A stretch of 64,000 nt of DNA from Microbulbifer bruguierae (GTDB lineage Bacteria > Pseudomonadota > Gammaproteobacteria > Pseudomonadales > Cellvibrionaceae), in assembly GCF_029869925.1 (NCBI RefSeq), contig NZ_CP118605.1, positions 2,632,001-2,696,000 of the forward strand, given 5' to 3'. The notes beneath the pieces are model-generated. The model was given only the letters and a program-made list of their open reading frames with translations. It did not search any database and was not told the DNA's origin. Both the position numbers and the translations under genes were made by a program. Of the stretch, positions 7,733 through 16,121 are shown in pieces. Every line of letters starts with the position of its first letter. Position 1 is the stretch's first letter.

Positions 7733-8383
7733 TTACTCGGTGAGACCCGCTACATAGTTGGCTACGGCCTTGATTTCGGCATCGGACAGCTGCTGGGCGA
7801 CAGTACGCATTATCCGGGTATCACCGTCGTTGGCGCGGGTGCCGGAGCGGAAGGCCTTGAGCTGCTTCTCCACATACTCCGCGTACTGACCGGAAAGTCT
7901 CGGATAGCCCGCAGGTGCGTTACCCTGACCGGTTGGTGAGTGGCAACCCATACAGGCAGGCACGCCCGTCGCGCCATTGCCAGCACGGAAGACCTTGCGT
8001 CCCAGCGCCAGGCCATCCACGTTGTCACCGTTGTTCAGCATCACCGAGAAAGCTTCGGAGCCCGCGAGCTGGATGTTCTGCGAGGCGAAATAGGCGGCGA
8101 TGTCCGCCATGTCCTGATCGCTCATATTGTCGAGCTGGCCGATCATTTCCGGCACCTGGCGAGCACCGCTTTTGATGTCGTGAATCTGTTTGAGCAGGTA
8201 CTTTTCACCCAACCCGGCAATTTTCGGAAAGGTCGGTGCCGGACTATTGCCATCGGCGCCGTGACAGGCTGCGCAGGCTGCGGCTTTGGCTTGCCCTGCA
8301 CTGGCATCACCGGCAGCGTGCCCGAACTGGGCAAATGCCACCATCCCCAAAGCCAGAGTGGCTTTCTTTATAATGCTGTTCAT
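7733..8383 (-). CDS. Dihaem cytochrome c4
   Basis: A 216-residue periplasmic electron carrier. The signal peptide MNSIIKKATLALGMVAFAQ ends at HAAG. Two covalent haem sites are visible, CAACH at 37-41 and CMGCH at 144-148, each beginning a roughly 100-residue class I cytochrome domain with PKIAGLGEKYLLKQI and PRLSGQYAEYVEKQL motifs typical of c4. Distal Met candidates follow each domain (MSDQDMADIAAY and RIMRTVAQQLSD). It probably feeds electrons to terminal oxidases such as the aa3 enzyme encoded at 25.9-30.1 kb. The gene is divergent from engB, with 136 bases between starts. Confidence 0.92.
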   Translation of the reverse strand: MNSIIKKATLALGMVAFAQFGHAAGDASAGQAKAAACAACHGADGNSPAPTFPKIAGLGEKYLLKQIHDIKSGARQVPEMIGQLDNMSDQDMADIAAYFASQNIQLAGSEAFSVMLNNGDNVDGLALGRKVFRAGNGATGVPACMGCHSPTGQGNAPAGYPRLSGQYAEYVEKQLKAFRSGTRANDGDTRIMRTVAQQLSDAEIKAVANYVAGLTE

Positions 8384-8519
8384 ACGTCGTCCTGTTGCGC
8401 GCTGAAATTTTGCATCCGGTACTCGTTGCTGGCAGCAACCTTACGCCCGGCAGCCATCAGCGACGATAAAACCGCGGCATTATATACTTGCGCGCCATCT
8501 GAGTGTACCGGGAAGGATC

Positions 8520-9191
8520 ATGTCTGAACCCAATGTAGAACGAATCAACTTTCGCCGCGCGCAATATCTCGTCAGCGCGCCCACTTTAGCGGAGTGTCCG
8601 GAGGATTCCGGCGCTGAAGTGGCTTTTGCCGGGCGCTCCAATGCCGGCAAATCCAGTGCCATTAATGCCCTCACCGACAACGGCAAACTGGCAAGGACGT
8701 CCAAGACTCCAGGTCGCACCCAGCTGATCAACTTCTTCAGCCTGGGCGAACAGCAGCGCCTGGTGGACCTGCCCGGCTACGGCTATGCCAAGGTAGCGCG
8801 GTCGATGAAGGACGAATGGCAGCGGCACCTGGCGTTTTACCTGGAGCAACGCCGCTGCCTGAAAGGACTGGTGTTGCTGATGGATATTCGCCAGCCACTG
8901 AAGGAATTCGACCTGCAAATGCTGAGCTGGGCGGTGACTTCCGGGCTGCCTGCCCATGTACTGCTGACCAAAGCCGATAAGCTGAAGAACGGCCCGGCCA
9001 ACAATGCCCGTTTTGCGGTGGAAAAAGCGCTCAAGGAGCTGGAATTGGATCGCGGCGTCACCGTCCAGTTGTTTTCTGCCCCCAAGCGCAAGGGGCTGGA
9101 AAAACTGGAGCAGCGTCTGAATCAGTGGCTGACACTACCGAGTGAGGGTGAAATGCCCCCTGACGAGATTGCCCCTGAAGAAGATCAGTGA
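8520..9191 (+). CDS. engB: Ribosome biogenesis GTP-binding protein EngB (YihA/YsxC)
   Basis: A 223-residue TRAFAC-class GTPase that assists 50S subunit assembly in the cytosol. The G motifs are clear: G1 GRSNAGKSS at 38-46, G2 within KTPGRTQ, G3 DLPGYGYA and G4 TKADK. The acidic C-terminal tail ([14 protein letters not shown]) is common in the family. GGAAGG lies just upstream of the ATG at 8520. The last seven bases overlap the end of a small convergent gene. EngB next to polA, with a non-coding gap between them, is conserved across many gammaproteobacteria. Confidence 0.96.
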   Translation: MSEPNVERINFRRAQYLVSAPTLAECPEDSGAEVAFAGRSNAGKSSAINALTDNGKLARTSKTPGRTQLINFFSLGEQQRLVDLPGYGYAKVARSMKDEWQRHLAFYLEQRRCLKGLVLLMDIRQPLKEFDLQMLSWAVTSGLPAHVLLTKADKLKNGPANNARFAVEKALKELELDRGVTVQLFSAPKRKGLEKLEQRLNQWLTLPSEGEMPPDEIAPEEDQ

Positions 9192-9364
9192 CCGCCACTG
9201 GTCGCCTCCACGTTGAGGCTGTCGAGCAGAATTCGCCGCAACAGCCGCCGGGTATAGGGGCTCAGCCCCCGCAGTTGCTCGGCGGTCAAATGACGCCCGG
9301 CAATCAGGTTGGTCAGGACCTGCTGACTGATCTGAATTTTCACATAGTGGTCTGTGGATGACAT
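9185..9364 (-). CDS. Small hypothetical protein, 59 residues
   Basis: A short open frame from the ATG at 9362-9364 to a TGA at 9185-9187, convergent with and overlapping engB by seven bases. The product begins [19 protein letters not shown] and continues with [28 protein letters not shown]. It is a basic, probably helical protein whose second half looks like a short helix-turn-helix-like pair of helices. It shares strand with the 155-residue gene just upstream and may be translated from the same message. I do not recognise a family. Support comes from good codon character and the intact frame. Confidence 0.5.
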   Translation of the reverse strand: MSSTDHYVKIQISQQVLTNLIAGRHLTAEQLRGLSPYTRRLLRRILLDSLNVEATSGGH

Positions 9365-9431
9365 GAGTCGACCCGCTGGGTAGATTTTCCAGGCTGACCC
9401 GATACTCGACCTGTGCCTGACATATCTTCGG

Positions 9432-9899
9432 TTAATGTAGCATCGGCACCTTCTGGCTCATGCTACCCGGTTCACTACGGATGACCTGGCCCTGCCAGGT
9501 ATCCGCCACACTAACCTCGACGCTGTAAAGCATACGAATACAACCGGTAGTGAACTGGTGATTTGCCCTGTCTTCCAGTTCCCGCGCCAGGCGGGAACTC
9601 GCCAACACCAGGACATGCTTGGCATGACCAGTCTCCCCCCACTGCCGGTACGCTTCGATAAGCATTCGTGCACCGTCGGTAAAACGCCGCGCGGCCACCG
9701 TATAGCCTGGCTCCCTGGCACTCAGCAGAAAATCCGATAGCTCGAACGCACACCCGAGAAGCGGGATAGCCTGCGGATAATCCCCCTCCTCACACAGCAG
9801 CGCACCGCGCTCGGTCCATTCAAGCCACGCCTGTTCCGCGCGGCGGATGTCACTCATCAGCCACTGGCGGTGATTAGCACAAAGAAAACGTAAATTCAC
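9432..9899 (-). CDS. Hypothetical protein, helical (TPR-like)
   Basis: A 155-residue cytosolic protein. The centre, AWLEWTERGALLCEEGDYPQAIPLLGCAFELSDFLL, looks like one TPR helix pair, followed by further amphipathic helices (AARRFTDGARMLIEAYRQW, LVLASSRLARELEDR). The start could be the ATG at 9899 or the one 14 codons later at 9857, where MSDIRRAEQ begins the helical part. It is followed 67 bases later by the 59-residue gene on the same strand. No enzymatic motif is visible and no function is proposed. Confidence 0.6.
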   Translation of the reverse strand: MNLRFLCANHRQWLMSDIRRAEQAWLEWTERGALLCEEGDYPQAIPLLGCAFELSDFLLSAREPGYTVAARRFTDGARMLIEAYRQWGETGHAKHVLVLASSRLARELEDRANHQFTTGCIRMLYSVEVSVADTWQGQVIRSEPGSMSQKVPMLH

Positions 9900-10156
9900 A
9901 GGGACTCCCGAAATCAGCGCAACTGCGCATATGGCAACATTGAACCCATGCTAATGCGAAGAATTATCATTTGCAATTGTAGGCGCATGGTTTCTGATGC
10001 CGAAGGTGAATTGCGCCGCCAGAATTCGACTAAACTGAAAATAGGCCGCGGATATCACGATCGGTCGACGTGCTATTCGGAGGCAGATATGAAACAGGGG
10101 CACAATTAAAGGCGAATAGAGACGAAAGCCGGGTGCACCAGACAGGAACATCGGGC
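9900..10156. other. Gene-poor stretch left of the polA-engB RNA interval
   Basis: No convincing gene is present between the start of the 155-residue gene and the first terminator at 10157. The sequence is AT-richer around 9940-10060 and probably holds the promoter of the minus-strand gene ending at 9432. Open frames crossing this stretch have no codon bias or family resemblance. Confidence 0.4.
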
Positions 10157-10187
10157 AAAAAAAAGCCGGCAGATTGCAGCTGCCGGC
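10157..10187 (-). terminator. Strong rho-independent terminator in the polA-engB interval
   Basis: Eight-base-pair stem GCCGGCAG (10165-10172) / CTGCCGGC (10180-10187), seven-base loop, then eight consecutive U on the minus strand (A-run at 10157-10164). Confidence 0.85.
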
Positions 10188-10300
10188 CAGGGGTCAGTGC
10201 CCTTGGGGATGGGCACTTAGGGGAACGTGCCCAGGGGGACGGGCACGCTCTTGGGTTCTCACCCAAATTCCACTGCATCCAATGCGCTTTCCACAGTACA
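10157..10300 (-). ncRNA. Candidate structured small RNA with two C-rich-loop hairpins
   Basis: On the minus strand, four successive hairpins are visible. HP1 (10251-10266) has a TTGGGT/ACCCAA stem. HP2 (10226-10247) has CGTGCCC/GGGCACG with loop GTCCCCCT. HP3 (10196-10217) has AGTGCCC/GGGCACT with loop ATCCCCAA. The terminator (10165-10187) has GCCGGCAG/CTGCCGGC followed by eight U. HP2 and HP3 are near-copies that both present CCCC, a sequence able to pair with ribosome binding sites. No gene precedes the terminator on this strand until polA 0.6 kb away. The 5' end is uncertain. A weak sigma-E-like pair, GGAACCA at 10321-10327 and TCTTT at 10300-10304 with 16 bases between, sits upstream. 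Confidence 0.5.
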
Positions 10301-10567
10301 AAGACTAAGCTGAGCCGCGATGGTTCCCCACTTTATTTCGCGGCTTTGGATATCAAAACTGTATCCCACGTCATCCAAACTTGCGGGTAAAAAATTCTAT
10401 TTCTGAGACTTTATTCCAAACATTCTTACAACCCCCCTTTCGACCGAACAACAAACAACCAATCAGTATGTTTTCCATACGGGCAATACCATTGCTTGCC
10501 ACATCGCTCGCAGTACAACTCCGATTCGCTAGCGCGCTGTCTGGAAGCAACGCTGGGAAATTTTGGT

Positions 10568-10598
10568 CAAAAAAAAGCCCCGATGGGGGTATCTCGGG
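10568..10598 (-). terminator. Rho-independent terminator downstream of polA
   Basis: Stem GCCCCGA / TCGGGGC on the minus strand with a C-rich loop and eight U after it. It could end polA read-through, the proposed small RNA, or both. Confidence 0.85.
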
Positions 10599-10651
10599 GC
10601 GAGGGGCTTCTGACTAAGCTTTGGGGATGATGTTGAAATCCAACGATCTTG
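10568..10651 (-). ncRNA. Candidate Spot42/ErsA-position small RNA, about 84 nt
   Basis: A minus-strand transcript is predicted from about 10651 to the U-run at 10568. It would have a small 5' hairpin (GTTG-GATTT-CAAC), an unpaired C/A-rich linker containing CATCCCCAAAG and AAGCCCC, and a rho-independent terminator (GCCCCGA / TCGGGGC, then eight U). Upstream lies GGAACTA-N16-TCTAA, close to the sigma-E/AlgU consensus. The location directly downstream of polA and before engB is where Spot 42 (enterics) and ErsA (Pseudomonas, AlgU-dependent) are encoded. The 3' hairpin could alternatively be only the polA terminator. Confidence 0.6.
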
Positions 10652-10656
10652 TTTAG

Positions 10657-10684
10657 TTAGAGGGGCCCTTGATTGGGTAGTTCC
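10657..10684 (-). promoter_or_regulatory. Sigma-E (RpoE/AlgU)-type promoter
   Basis: Minus strand: GGAACTA at 10684-10678, spacer of 16 bases, TCTAA at 10661-10657. The sigma-E/AlgU consensus is GGAACTT, 16-17 bases, TCtgA or TCtaA, so only the last -35 base deviates. Transcription would start near 10650. Confidence 0.6.
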
Positions 10685-10690
10685 GTCCGC

Positions 10691-10715
10691 TGCGAAAATT
10701 TTTAAAGTTTTCGCA
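10691..10715. repeat. AT-rich inverted repeat upstream of the sRNA promoter
   Basis: Perfect arms TGCGAAAA (10691-10698) and TTTTCGCA (10708-10715) around a nine-base A/T centre, immediately upstream of the sigma-E-like -35. No U-run follows, so it is not a terminator; it could be an operator. Confidence 0.5.
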
Positions 10716-10770
10716 AATTCTTTGTGAGGCCATACGCAACCGACACGACTCCACACACCGTTGTTTGTGG

Positions 10771-10791
10771 ATCCCGGGGCGAGCCCGGGAT
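10771..10791. repeat. REP-like palindrome after polA
   Basis: ATCCCGGG (10771-10778) and CCCGGGAT (10784-10791) around GCGAG, followed by TGAC. It lies 23 bases past the polA stop. This type of short palindromic element is widespread in bacterial intergenic DNA. Confidence 0.5.
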
Positions 10792-10813
10792 GACAATATC
10801 AATAAGTCATCAC

Positions 10814-13582
10814 TCAGTGCGCCTCATCCCAGTTAGCCCCCTCCCCCAGTTCGGCAATCAGCGGCACATCCAGTTCTGCCGCGGCCTGCATCAGCTCGGG
10901 AATACGCTGCACGACCAGTTCACGCTCATCCGCCGGTACCTCCAGCACCAGTTCATCGTGCACCTGCATGATCAGCCGGGTCTTGAGCCTCTCCGTCCGC
11001 AACCAGGCATCCACCGCAATCATCGCACGCTTGATGATGTCTGCCGCAGTACCTTGCATCGGCGCATTGATGGCGGTGCGCTCCGCGGCCTGACGCTGCA
11101 TGCCGTTGCGGGAATTGATTTCCGGCAGGTACAGGCGACGGCCGAACAGGGTTTCCACATATCCTTTGTCCGCGGCCTGCTTGCGGGTGTTTTCCATATA
11201 CGCCAGCACACCGGGGTAGCGCTCAAAGTAGCGATCGATATAGGTCTGTGCGTCGGCACGCGGGATATCCAGCTGCTTCGCGAGACCGAAAGCGCTCATG
11301 CCGTAAATCAGGCCGAAATTGATCGCCTTGGCGCGGCGGCGTTGCTCGTCGGTGACCTCATCCGCCGCTACATCGAAGACTTCCGCTGCGGTCGCACGGT
11401 GAATGTCCGCCCCCTCGGCAAAGGCGTCCAGCAGGCCCTTGTCGCCGGACAGGTGGGCCATGATACGCAGCTCGATCTGGGAATAGTCCGCGGCCACAAT
11501 GACGCTGCCACCATTGATTCTCGGATCAGCCACAAACGCCTGGCGGATGCGGCGCCCCTCTTCAGTGCGGATCGGAATATTCTGCAGATTCGGGTCGGAG
11601 GATGAGAGTCGCCCGGTGGCCGCCACCGCCTGGTGGTAGGAGGTGTGCACCCGGCCTGTGGCCGGATCAATCATCAGCGGCAGTTTATCGGTGTAGGTGT
11701 TTTTCAGCTTGGCCATACCCCGGTACTGCATGATCAACGCCGGCAGCTTGTGGGTCAGGGCCAGTTCCTGCAGCACCGGCTCCGCAGTGGAAGGTGCCCC
11801 TTTCGGGGTTTTCTTGATCACCGGAATTTGCAGCTTCTCAAACAGAATCGTGCCCAGTTGTTTGGTGGAGCCGAGATTGAATTCCTCCCCCGCCTCGTCG
11901 TAGGCCTGCTGCTCCAGCTCGCGCATTTTCAGCTCCAGCTCGCCGGATTGCTTGCCCAGCATGGCCGCGTCGATATAGGCCCCGTTACGCTCGATGCGGG
12001 TGAGTACCGGCACCAGTGGCATTTCGATGTCATCGAGGACTTTTTCCAGGCTCGGCTCTTTAGCGAGGCGGCCACTCAGCTCGCGGTGCAGGCGCAGGGT
12101 GATGTCGGCATCTTCTGCTGCGTAAGGGCCGGCCTTGTCCAGTTCGATCTGGTTGAAGGTAAGCTGCTTGGCGCCCTTGCCGGCAATATCCTCGAACTTG
12201 ATCGTGGTTTCGCCGAGATATTTCAGCGCCAAGGTGTCCATATCGTGACGACTCCCGGTGCTGTTCAGCACGTAGGATTCGAGCATGGTGTCCCACGCGA
12301 TACCACGCAGCTCGATATCGTAGTTGGCCAGGATGTGGCTGTCGTACTTGAGGTTCTGGCCGACCTTTTTACAGCTTTCGTCTTCGAGCAGCGGCTTCAG
12401 TTTCGCCAGCGCCTGGTCAAAATCGACCTGTGCCGGTGCGCCCATATAGTCGTGAGCCAGAGGCAGGTAGGCGGCTTCGCCGGCTTCCACCGCAAAACTC
12501 ACGCCCACCAGTTTGGCCTGCATATAGTTGAGGCTGGTGGTTTCGGTATCGAAAGCGAAGAGGTCGGCTTGTTTTAGTTTATCCAGCCAAAGATCCAGCT
12601 CTTTCTCGTCGAGAATAATGCTGTAGTTGCGCTCGACGGTCATGGCCTCGGCGGCAGACTCGGCATCGCCCTCTCGATCACCCTCGCCATCACCTTTCCC
12701 GGCCAGCTCTTCCACCCAGCTGCGGAATTCCAGTTCAGTAAATAACTCGCGCAGTTTATCGGTATCCGGAGCACTGTTGACCAAGGTCTGTGGCTGATAG
12801 TCCATATCCACGTCGGTCTTGATGGTGGCGAGCACATAGGACATATCTGCCGCGTCTTTGTGCTCTGCCATTTTCTTGGCCAGGGTTTTCGAACCGCGGA
12901 AGCCCAGTGGCGCAATCCCATCGAGGTTGGCATAAATCTCTTTCAGGCTGCCCAGCCCCTGCAGTAGCGCCAACGCCGTCTTTTCTCCCACGCCGGGAAC
13001 ACCGGGGATGTTGTCCACCTTGTCGCCCATCAGCGCGAGGAAGTCGATGATCAGTTCAGGACCCACACCGAATTTGTCTTTTACCCCGTCCACATCCATC
13101 ACCGTGTTGGACATGGTGTTTACCAGGGTCACCCCCGGCCGCACGAGCTGGGCCATGTCCTTGTCGCCAGTGGAGATGATCACTTCCATGCCCTGCTCTG
13201 CGCCCTGTAGCGCCAGGGTGCCGATCACGTCGTCCGCTTCCACGCCGTCAATCACCAGACGCGGCAACCCCATGGCATCAATGATGTCGTGGATCGGCTG
13301 TATCTGCGCACGCAGATCGTCGGGCATCGGAGGGCGGTGGGATTTGTACTCCTCAAACAGTTCGTCACGGAAGGTTTTGCCCTTGGCGTCAAACACCACG
13401 ACCACCGGACTATCCGGGTGCTCCTTCAGGTGTTTGCGCAGCATGGAAATAACCCCGCGCACCGCGCCGGTGGGCTGGCCATTACTTGTCGCTAGCGGTG
13501 GCAGGGCGTGGAAAGCCCGGTAGAGGTAAGAAGAACCGTCCACAAGGATCAACGGCGCAGAATTGGTCTTGTTGTCACTCAT
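10814..13582 (-). CDS. polA: DNA polymerase I
   Basis: A full-length 922-residue Pol I. The N-terminal 5'-3' exonuclease carries [27 protein letters not shown] and [18 protein letters not shown]. The proofreading domain is intact: DTET begins its first motif, NLKYDSHIL its second, and [10 protein letters not shown] its third. The polymerase domain has motif [12 protein letters not shown], motif [15 protein letters not shown] and motif C QVHDEL. It fills gaps and removes RNA primers during replication and repair. An acidic, low-complexity linker ([14 protein letters not shown]) separates the exonuclease domains. The gene stands alone and is followed by a REP-like palindrome and the candidate sRNA interval. 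Confidence 0.98.
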   Translation of the reverse strand: MSDNKTNSAPLILVDGSSYLYRAFHALPPLATSNGQPTGAVRGVISMLRKHLKEHPDSPVVVVFDAKGKTFRDELFEEYKSHRPPMPDDLRAQIQPIHDIIDAMGLPRLVIDGVEADDVIGTLALQGAEQGMEVIISTGDKDMAQLVRPGVTLVNTMSNTVMDVDGVKDKFGVGPELIIDFLALMGDKVDNIPGVPGVGEKTALALLQGLGSLKEIYANLDGIAPLGFRGSKTLAKKMAEHKDAADMSYVLATIKTDVDMDYQPQTLVNSAPDTDKLRELFTELEFRSWVEELAGKGDGEGDREGDAESAAEAMTVERNYSIILDEKELDLWLDKLKQADLFAFDTETTSLNYMQAKLVGVSFAVEAGEAAYLPLAHDYMGAPAQVDFDQALAKLKPLLEDESCKKVGQNLKYDSHILANYDIELRGIAWDTMLESYVLNSTGSRHDMDTLALKYLGETTIKFEDIAGKGAKQLTFNQIELDKAGPYAAEDADITLRLHRELSGRLAKEPSLEKVLDDIEMPLVPVLTRIERNGAYIDAAMLGKQSGELELKMRELEQQAYDEAGEEFNLGSTKQLGTILFEKLQIPVIKKTPKGAPSTAEPVLQELALTHKLPALIMQYRGMAKLKNTYTDKLPLMIDPATGRVHTSYHQAVAATGRLSSSDPNLQNIPIRTEEGRRIRQAFVADPRINGGSVIVAADYSQIELRIMAHLSGDKGLLDAFAEGADIHRATAAEVFDVAADEVTDEQRRRAKAINFGLIYGMSAFGLAKQLDIPRADAQTYIDRYFERYPGVLAYMENTRKQAADKGYVETLFGRRLYLPEINSRNGMQRQAAERTAINAPMQGTAADIIKRAMIAVDAWLRTERLKTRLIMQVHDELVLEVPADERELVVQRIPELMQAAAELDVPLIAELGEGANWDEAH

Positions 13583-13778
13583 AAAAAATCGGGAGATGTC
13601 GGATATGGGGAAATTCGTTTGCAGGGCGACAGGATAACCGCGATCGCATTATTTCGCTCGCAGGCATTCATCCCGTCGTCAGCTCGACGCCAGTCATCGC
13701 ACAGTCACCCCAGCCACGCTGTCGGCTTCTAGGCTTTGATAAGTGATGGGAACAACGGAATTTCGAAGAGGTAACGCG

Positions 13779-14201
13779 ATGAAACCCCGCATGATGGTCG
13801 CGGCGCTGCTGGGAGCCGCAGCAGCCAGTGCCGCCCTGGCTACGGAAGATACCAGTGTTGTCGACAATCAAGCCATGGAGCATGTGGAAGTCATTGGCTA
13901 TCCGGCGCCACTGGCCACGCAGGCCGCCGATAGCGACCCCGAGCAACTGGCTGAACAGTTGCGCCAACAACAACGCCAGGAACTGTTAAAGGCTGCTCGC
14001 GACGATCAGCTGCAACAACTGGAAACCTTTCGTCTGGAAGGTGAGCGCCTGACGGCTGATGCGCTGGCACAGCAGCAAGAGCAGGTCGAAGAGAGCGGGG
14101 ATTCGCTTCTGGAACTAAAGCAGGAATCCGGCGAACCGCCACTGGAGTCCCAGAGTGAGGAGACGCTGGCGGAAGAGACCCAGGCGCAGGAACCCTCCTG
14201 A
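13779..14201 (+). CDS. Exported glutamine/glutamate-rich protein of unknown function
   Basis: About 140 residues from the ATG at 13779, preceded by GAGG eight bases upstream; an earlier in-frame ATG at 13743 lacks such a site. The signal peptide is MMVAALLGAAAASAALAT. The mature part is mostly a long charged helix rich in Q, E and L (EQLAEQLRQQQRQELLKAARDDQLQQLE), which is likely coiled coil, and an acidic C-terminal tail. There are no cysteines or catalytic motifs. It is convergent with znuA, with only 19 bases between stops. No family recognised. Confidence 0.65.
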   Translation: MKPRMMVAALLGAAAASAALATEDTSVVDNQAMEHVEVIGYPAPLATQAADSDPEQLAEQLRQQQRQELLKAARDDQLQQLETFRLEGERLTADALAQQQEQVEESGDSLLELKQESGEPPLESQSEETLAEETQAQEPS

Positions 14202-14220
14202 TCCCCCATCTCAGCCAGCC

Positions 14221-15129
14221 TCAGTCAGGGATCTCGCCCAGGCACTTGCGCGCATCCGCGAGCAATTGCTCCATCAGCTGAGGATAACGCGCGTTTGCCG
14301 GCATCCTGGTGCCCAACGGGTCCAGCGCCTGATAGCCCAGATTGAGATGCTCTGCGGTCTGGCGGTCACGTTCATTCGCCGGGACCTCCCCGAACAGGCA
14401 TCCACGTGTAGCGCCAGCCTGTCCGCGGCGGTGTTGTTCCAGCATTGTGCGGGCACCGTGCTGGTGACTGGCCGCGCCGCTCAGGCTTTTCACCTGCACC
14501 CCGGCAGGTCCAAAAAACTGGCTGTACGCCTGGTGGGTAGTGACGATGGGCACTTCCTTGTAGGCCCACAACGCCCTGTCCTGCACTTTCTGAAGATTCG
14601 CCATGGCGCGGGAAAAATCTCGCGCCCGCTGCTGATAACCTTCCGCGTTCACGGCATCCAGCACTACCAACCGGGAGGCAATCTGGGCTGCCATCACCGC
14701 CGCGTTGCGCGGGCGCAACCACAAATGGGGATCCGCAGGATCGGCGCCCTCGAACTCATAACCCGTTTTGTCCTGTAACAACCGCAACTGCCGCGCCGCA
14801 GGTACCAGCGCCATCTGCCGCGCGAGTACCGTCTCCATCTCAGGCCCCATCCACACCACCAGCTGTGCCGATTCCATCGCCATGCGATCGGTAACTTTCG
14901 GCGCATAGTGGTGAGGATCCGCATTGGCGATCAACTGCCGAACCACCACGTTGTCTCCAGCCACCGCCCTGGCAATCATGGCAACGGGGCCAATGCTGGC
15001 GAGCAACGTCAGGCCATCGGTTGGCGGTTGATCGCGTTTCTCGGGTTCGGGGGCCTTGCCACAGCCGCTGAGGACAAGGGCGCAGACAATAAACAGGGCG
15101 GTAAGTGATCGGCAAAATCGGCTGGGCAT
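14221..15129 (-). CDS. znuA: Zinc ABC transporter substrate-binding protein (ZnuA-like), lipoprotein
   Basis: About 302 residues from the ATG at 15127-15129. The signal LFIVCALVLSGC has a lipobox with Cys23, unlike the soluble E. coli ZnuA. Cluster A-I metal ligands appear as H73/H74 in NADPHHYAPK, a His in DPHLWLRP and a His in VTTHQAYSQFF. The last lobe contains HLNLGYQALDPLGT. The His-rich loop common in ZnuA is absent. It captures Zn2+ in the periplasm for ZnuCB, which are encoded divergently. A Zur-like palindrome lies between the two transcription units. Confidence 0.9.
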   Translation of the reverse strand: MPSRFCRSLTALFIVCALVLSGCGKAPEPEKRDQPPTDGLTLLASIGPVAMIARAVAGDNVVVRQLIANADPHHYAPKVTDRMAMESAQLVVWMGPEMETVLARQMALVPAARQLRLLQDKTGYEFEGADPADPHLWLRPRNAAVMAAQIASRLVVLDAVNAEGYQQRARDFSRAMANLQKVQDRALWAYKEVPIVTTHQAYSQFFGPAGVQVKSLSGAASHQHGARTMLEQHRRGQAGATRGCLFGEVPANERDRQTAEHLNLGYQALDPLGTRMPANARYPQLMEQLLADARKCLGEIPD

Positions 15130-15233
15130 GTACAAGCTGTCCTGCGGCAAATTTCCAGTAACAGAGGCAATATCAAAGGCTGACGATTCGGCGCCAGGTC
15201 GCGACACCGAGACGAACGCCGCCCCTCAAAGGG

Positions 15234-15252
15234 GGTGCGATATAATCACACC
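15234..15252. promoter_or_regulatory. Probable Zur operator overlapping a -10 box, between znuA and znuCB
   Basis: The imperfect palindrome GGTGCGATATAATCACACC lies in the 185-base divergent region. Its inner 15 bases match 10 of 15 positions of the TGTTATAATATAACA-type Zur box. It contains TATAAT at 15241-15246, so a bound repressor would block transcription toward znuCB; the other strand also has an A/T-rich -10-like hexamer. Confidence 0.6.
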
Positions 15253-15314
15253 AGGCTTACACTCGCCAACCATTCACCCGTCCCGGTATCAATTCAGCTG
15301 ACCAGGAGTACCCC

Positions 15315-16121
15315 CTGAGCACTTCCACACCGCTTATCCGCGCACGCAATCTCGGCCTGGAAGTCGCTGGACGGCAGCTGCTGCGGGACATCTCCCTGGA
15401 TCTGTACGGCGGCGAAATCGTCACCGTGATTGGCCCCAACGGCGCCGGCAAAACTACTCTGCTGCGCCTGTTACTGGGTTTGACCAGGCCAACCAGCGGC
15501 ACGGTGGAGCGCATGCCCGCGCTGCGCCTGGGCTACATGCCGCAACGTCTGCAAATTGACGGCACCATGCCAATGACAGTGGGGCGGTTCCTGCAGCTGG
15601 GTATCGACAACGTAGACGTCGCCCAGGCACTGGCGCGCGTCGCCGCCCCGCATCTGGCCAACGCGCGCCTGGCGGACCTGTCCGGGGGCGAAATGCAGCG
15701 GGTTCTGCTGGCTCGCGCCGCCGCGCGCAAGCCGCAACTACTGGTGCTGGACGAACCCACCCAGGGGGTCGACCTCGGAGGCCAGGCGGAGGTGTACCAA
15801 TTGATTGCGCAACTACGCGATGAGCTGCACTGTGGAGTATTACTGGTTTCCCACGATCTGCACCTGGTGATGGCGGCCACCGACCGGGTGCTCTGTGTAA
15901 ATCAACACATCTGCTGCCACGGCCACCCGGAACAGGTCAGCCGCGACCCCGCCTATCTGGAAATGTTTGGCGACAAGCTCGCGCTGTACACCCATCAACA
16001 CAACCATCATCACGACCTGAGTGGCGATGTCGTGGATGAGTGCTGCGACCACAATCACGTACACGCAGTCACCCCTCCGCCTTCCCACCAGCTTGAACCC
16101 AAGAGCAGCGACGACCAGTGA
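15315..16121 (+). CDS. znuC: Zinc ABC transporter ATP-binding protein
   Basis: A 268-residue ABC ATPase driving zinc import. Walker A is IGPNGAGKTT, the signature is LSGGEMQRVLLARA, and Walker B is LLVLDEPTQG, followed by the H-loop VSHDLHLV. The C-terminus is His-rich (HQHNHHHD), as often in ZnuC. The first canonical in-frame start is the GTG at 15426, immediately before Walker A, which would delete the first strands. The frame is open and homologous-looking back to CTG at 15315-15317, which has AGGAG six bases upstream, and no ATG, GTG or TTG lies between. I therefore call a CTG start. znuB overlaps its stop by four bases. Confidence 0.88.
   Translation: MSTSTPLIRARNLGLEVAGRQLLRDISLDLYGGEIVTVIGPNGAGKTTLLRLLLGLTRPTSGTVERMPALRLGYMPQRLQIDGTMPMTVGRFLQLGIDNVDVAQALARVAAPHLANARLADLSGGEMQRVLLARAAARKPQLLVLDEPTQGVDLGGQAEVYQLIAQLRDELHCGVLLVSHDLHLVMAATDRVLCVNQHICCHGHPEQVSRDPAYLEMFGDKLALYTHQHNHHHDLSGDVVDECCDHNHVHAVTPPPSHQLEPKSSDDQ

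Noticed and set aside
10196..10247. Plus-strand GGGGA hairpin loops as a CsrA/RsmA-sponge RNA
   Set aside because: The loops fit loosely, but no terminator or promoter is visible on the plus strand, whereas the minus strand has a strong terminator. Kept only as an alternative.
10030..10278. Minus-strand open frame through the polA-engB interval
   Set aside because: It runs through four hairpins and a terminator and is proline/serine-rich noise; the structure is better explained as RNA.
14155..14778. Long plus-strand frame opposite znuA
   Set aside because: It lies antisense to a clear ZnuA protein and has no family resemblance.
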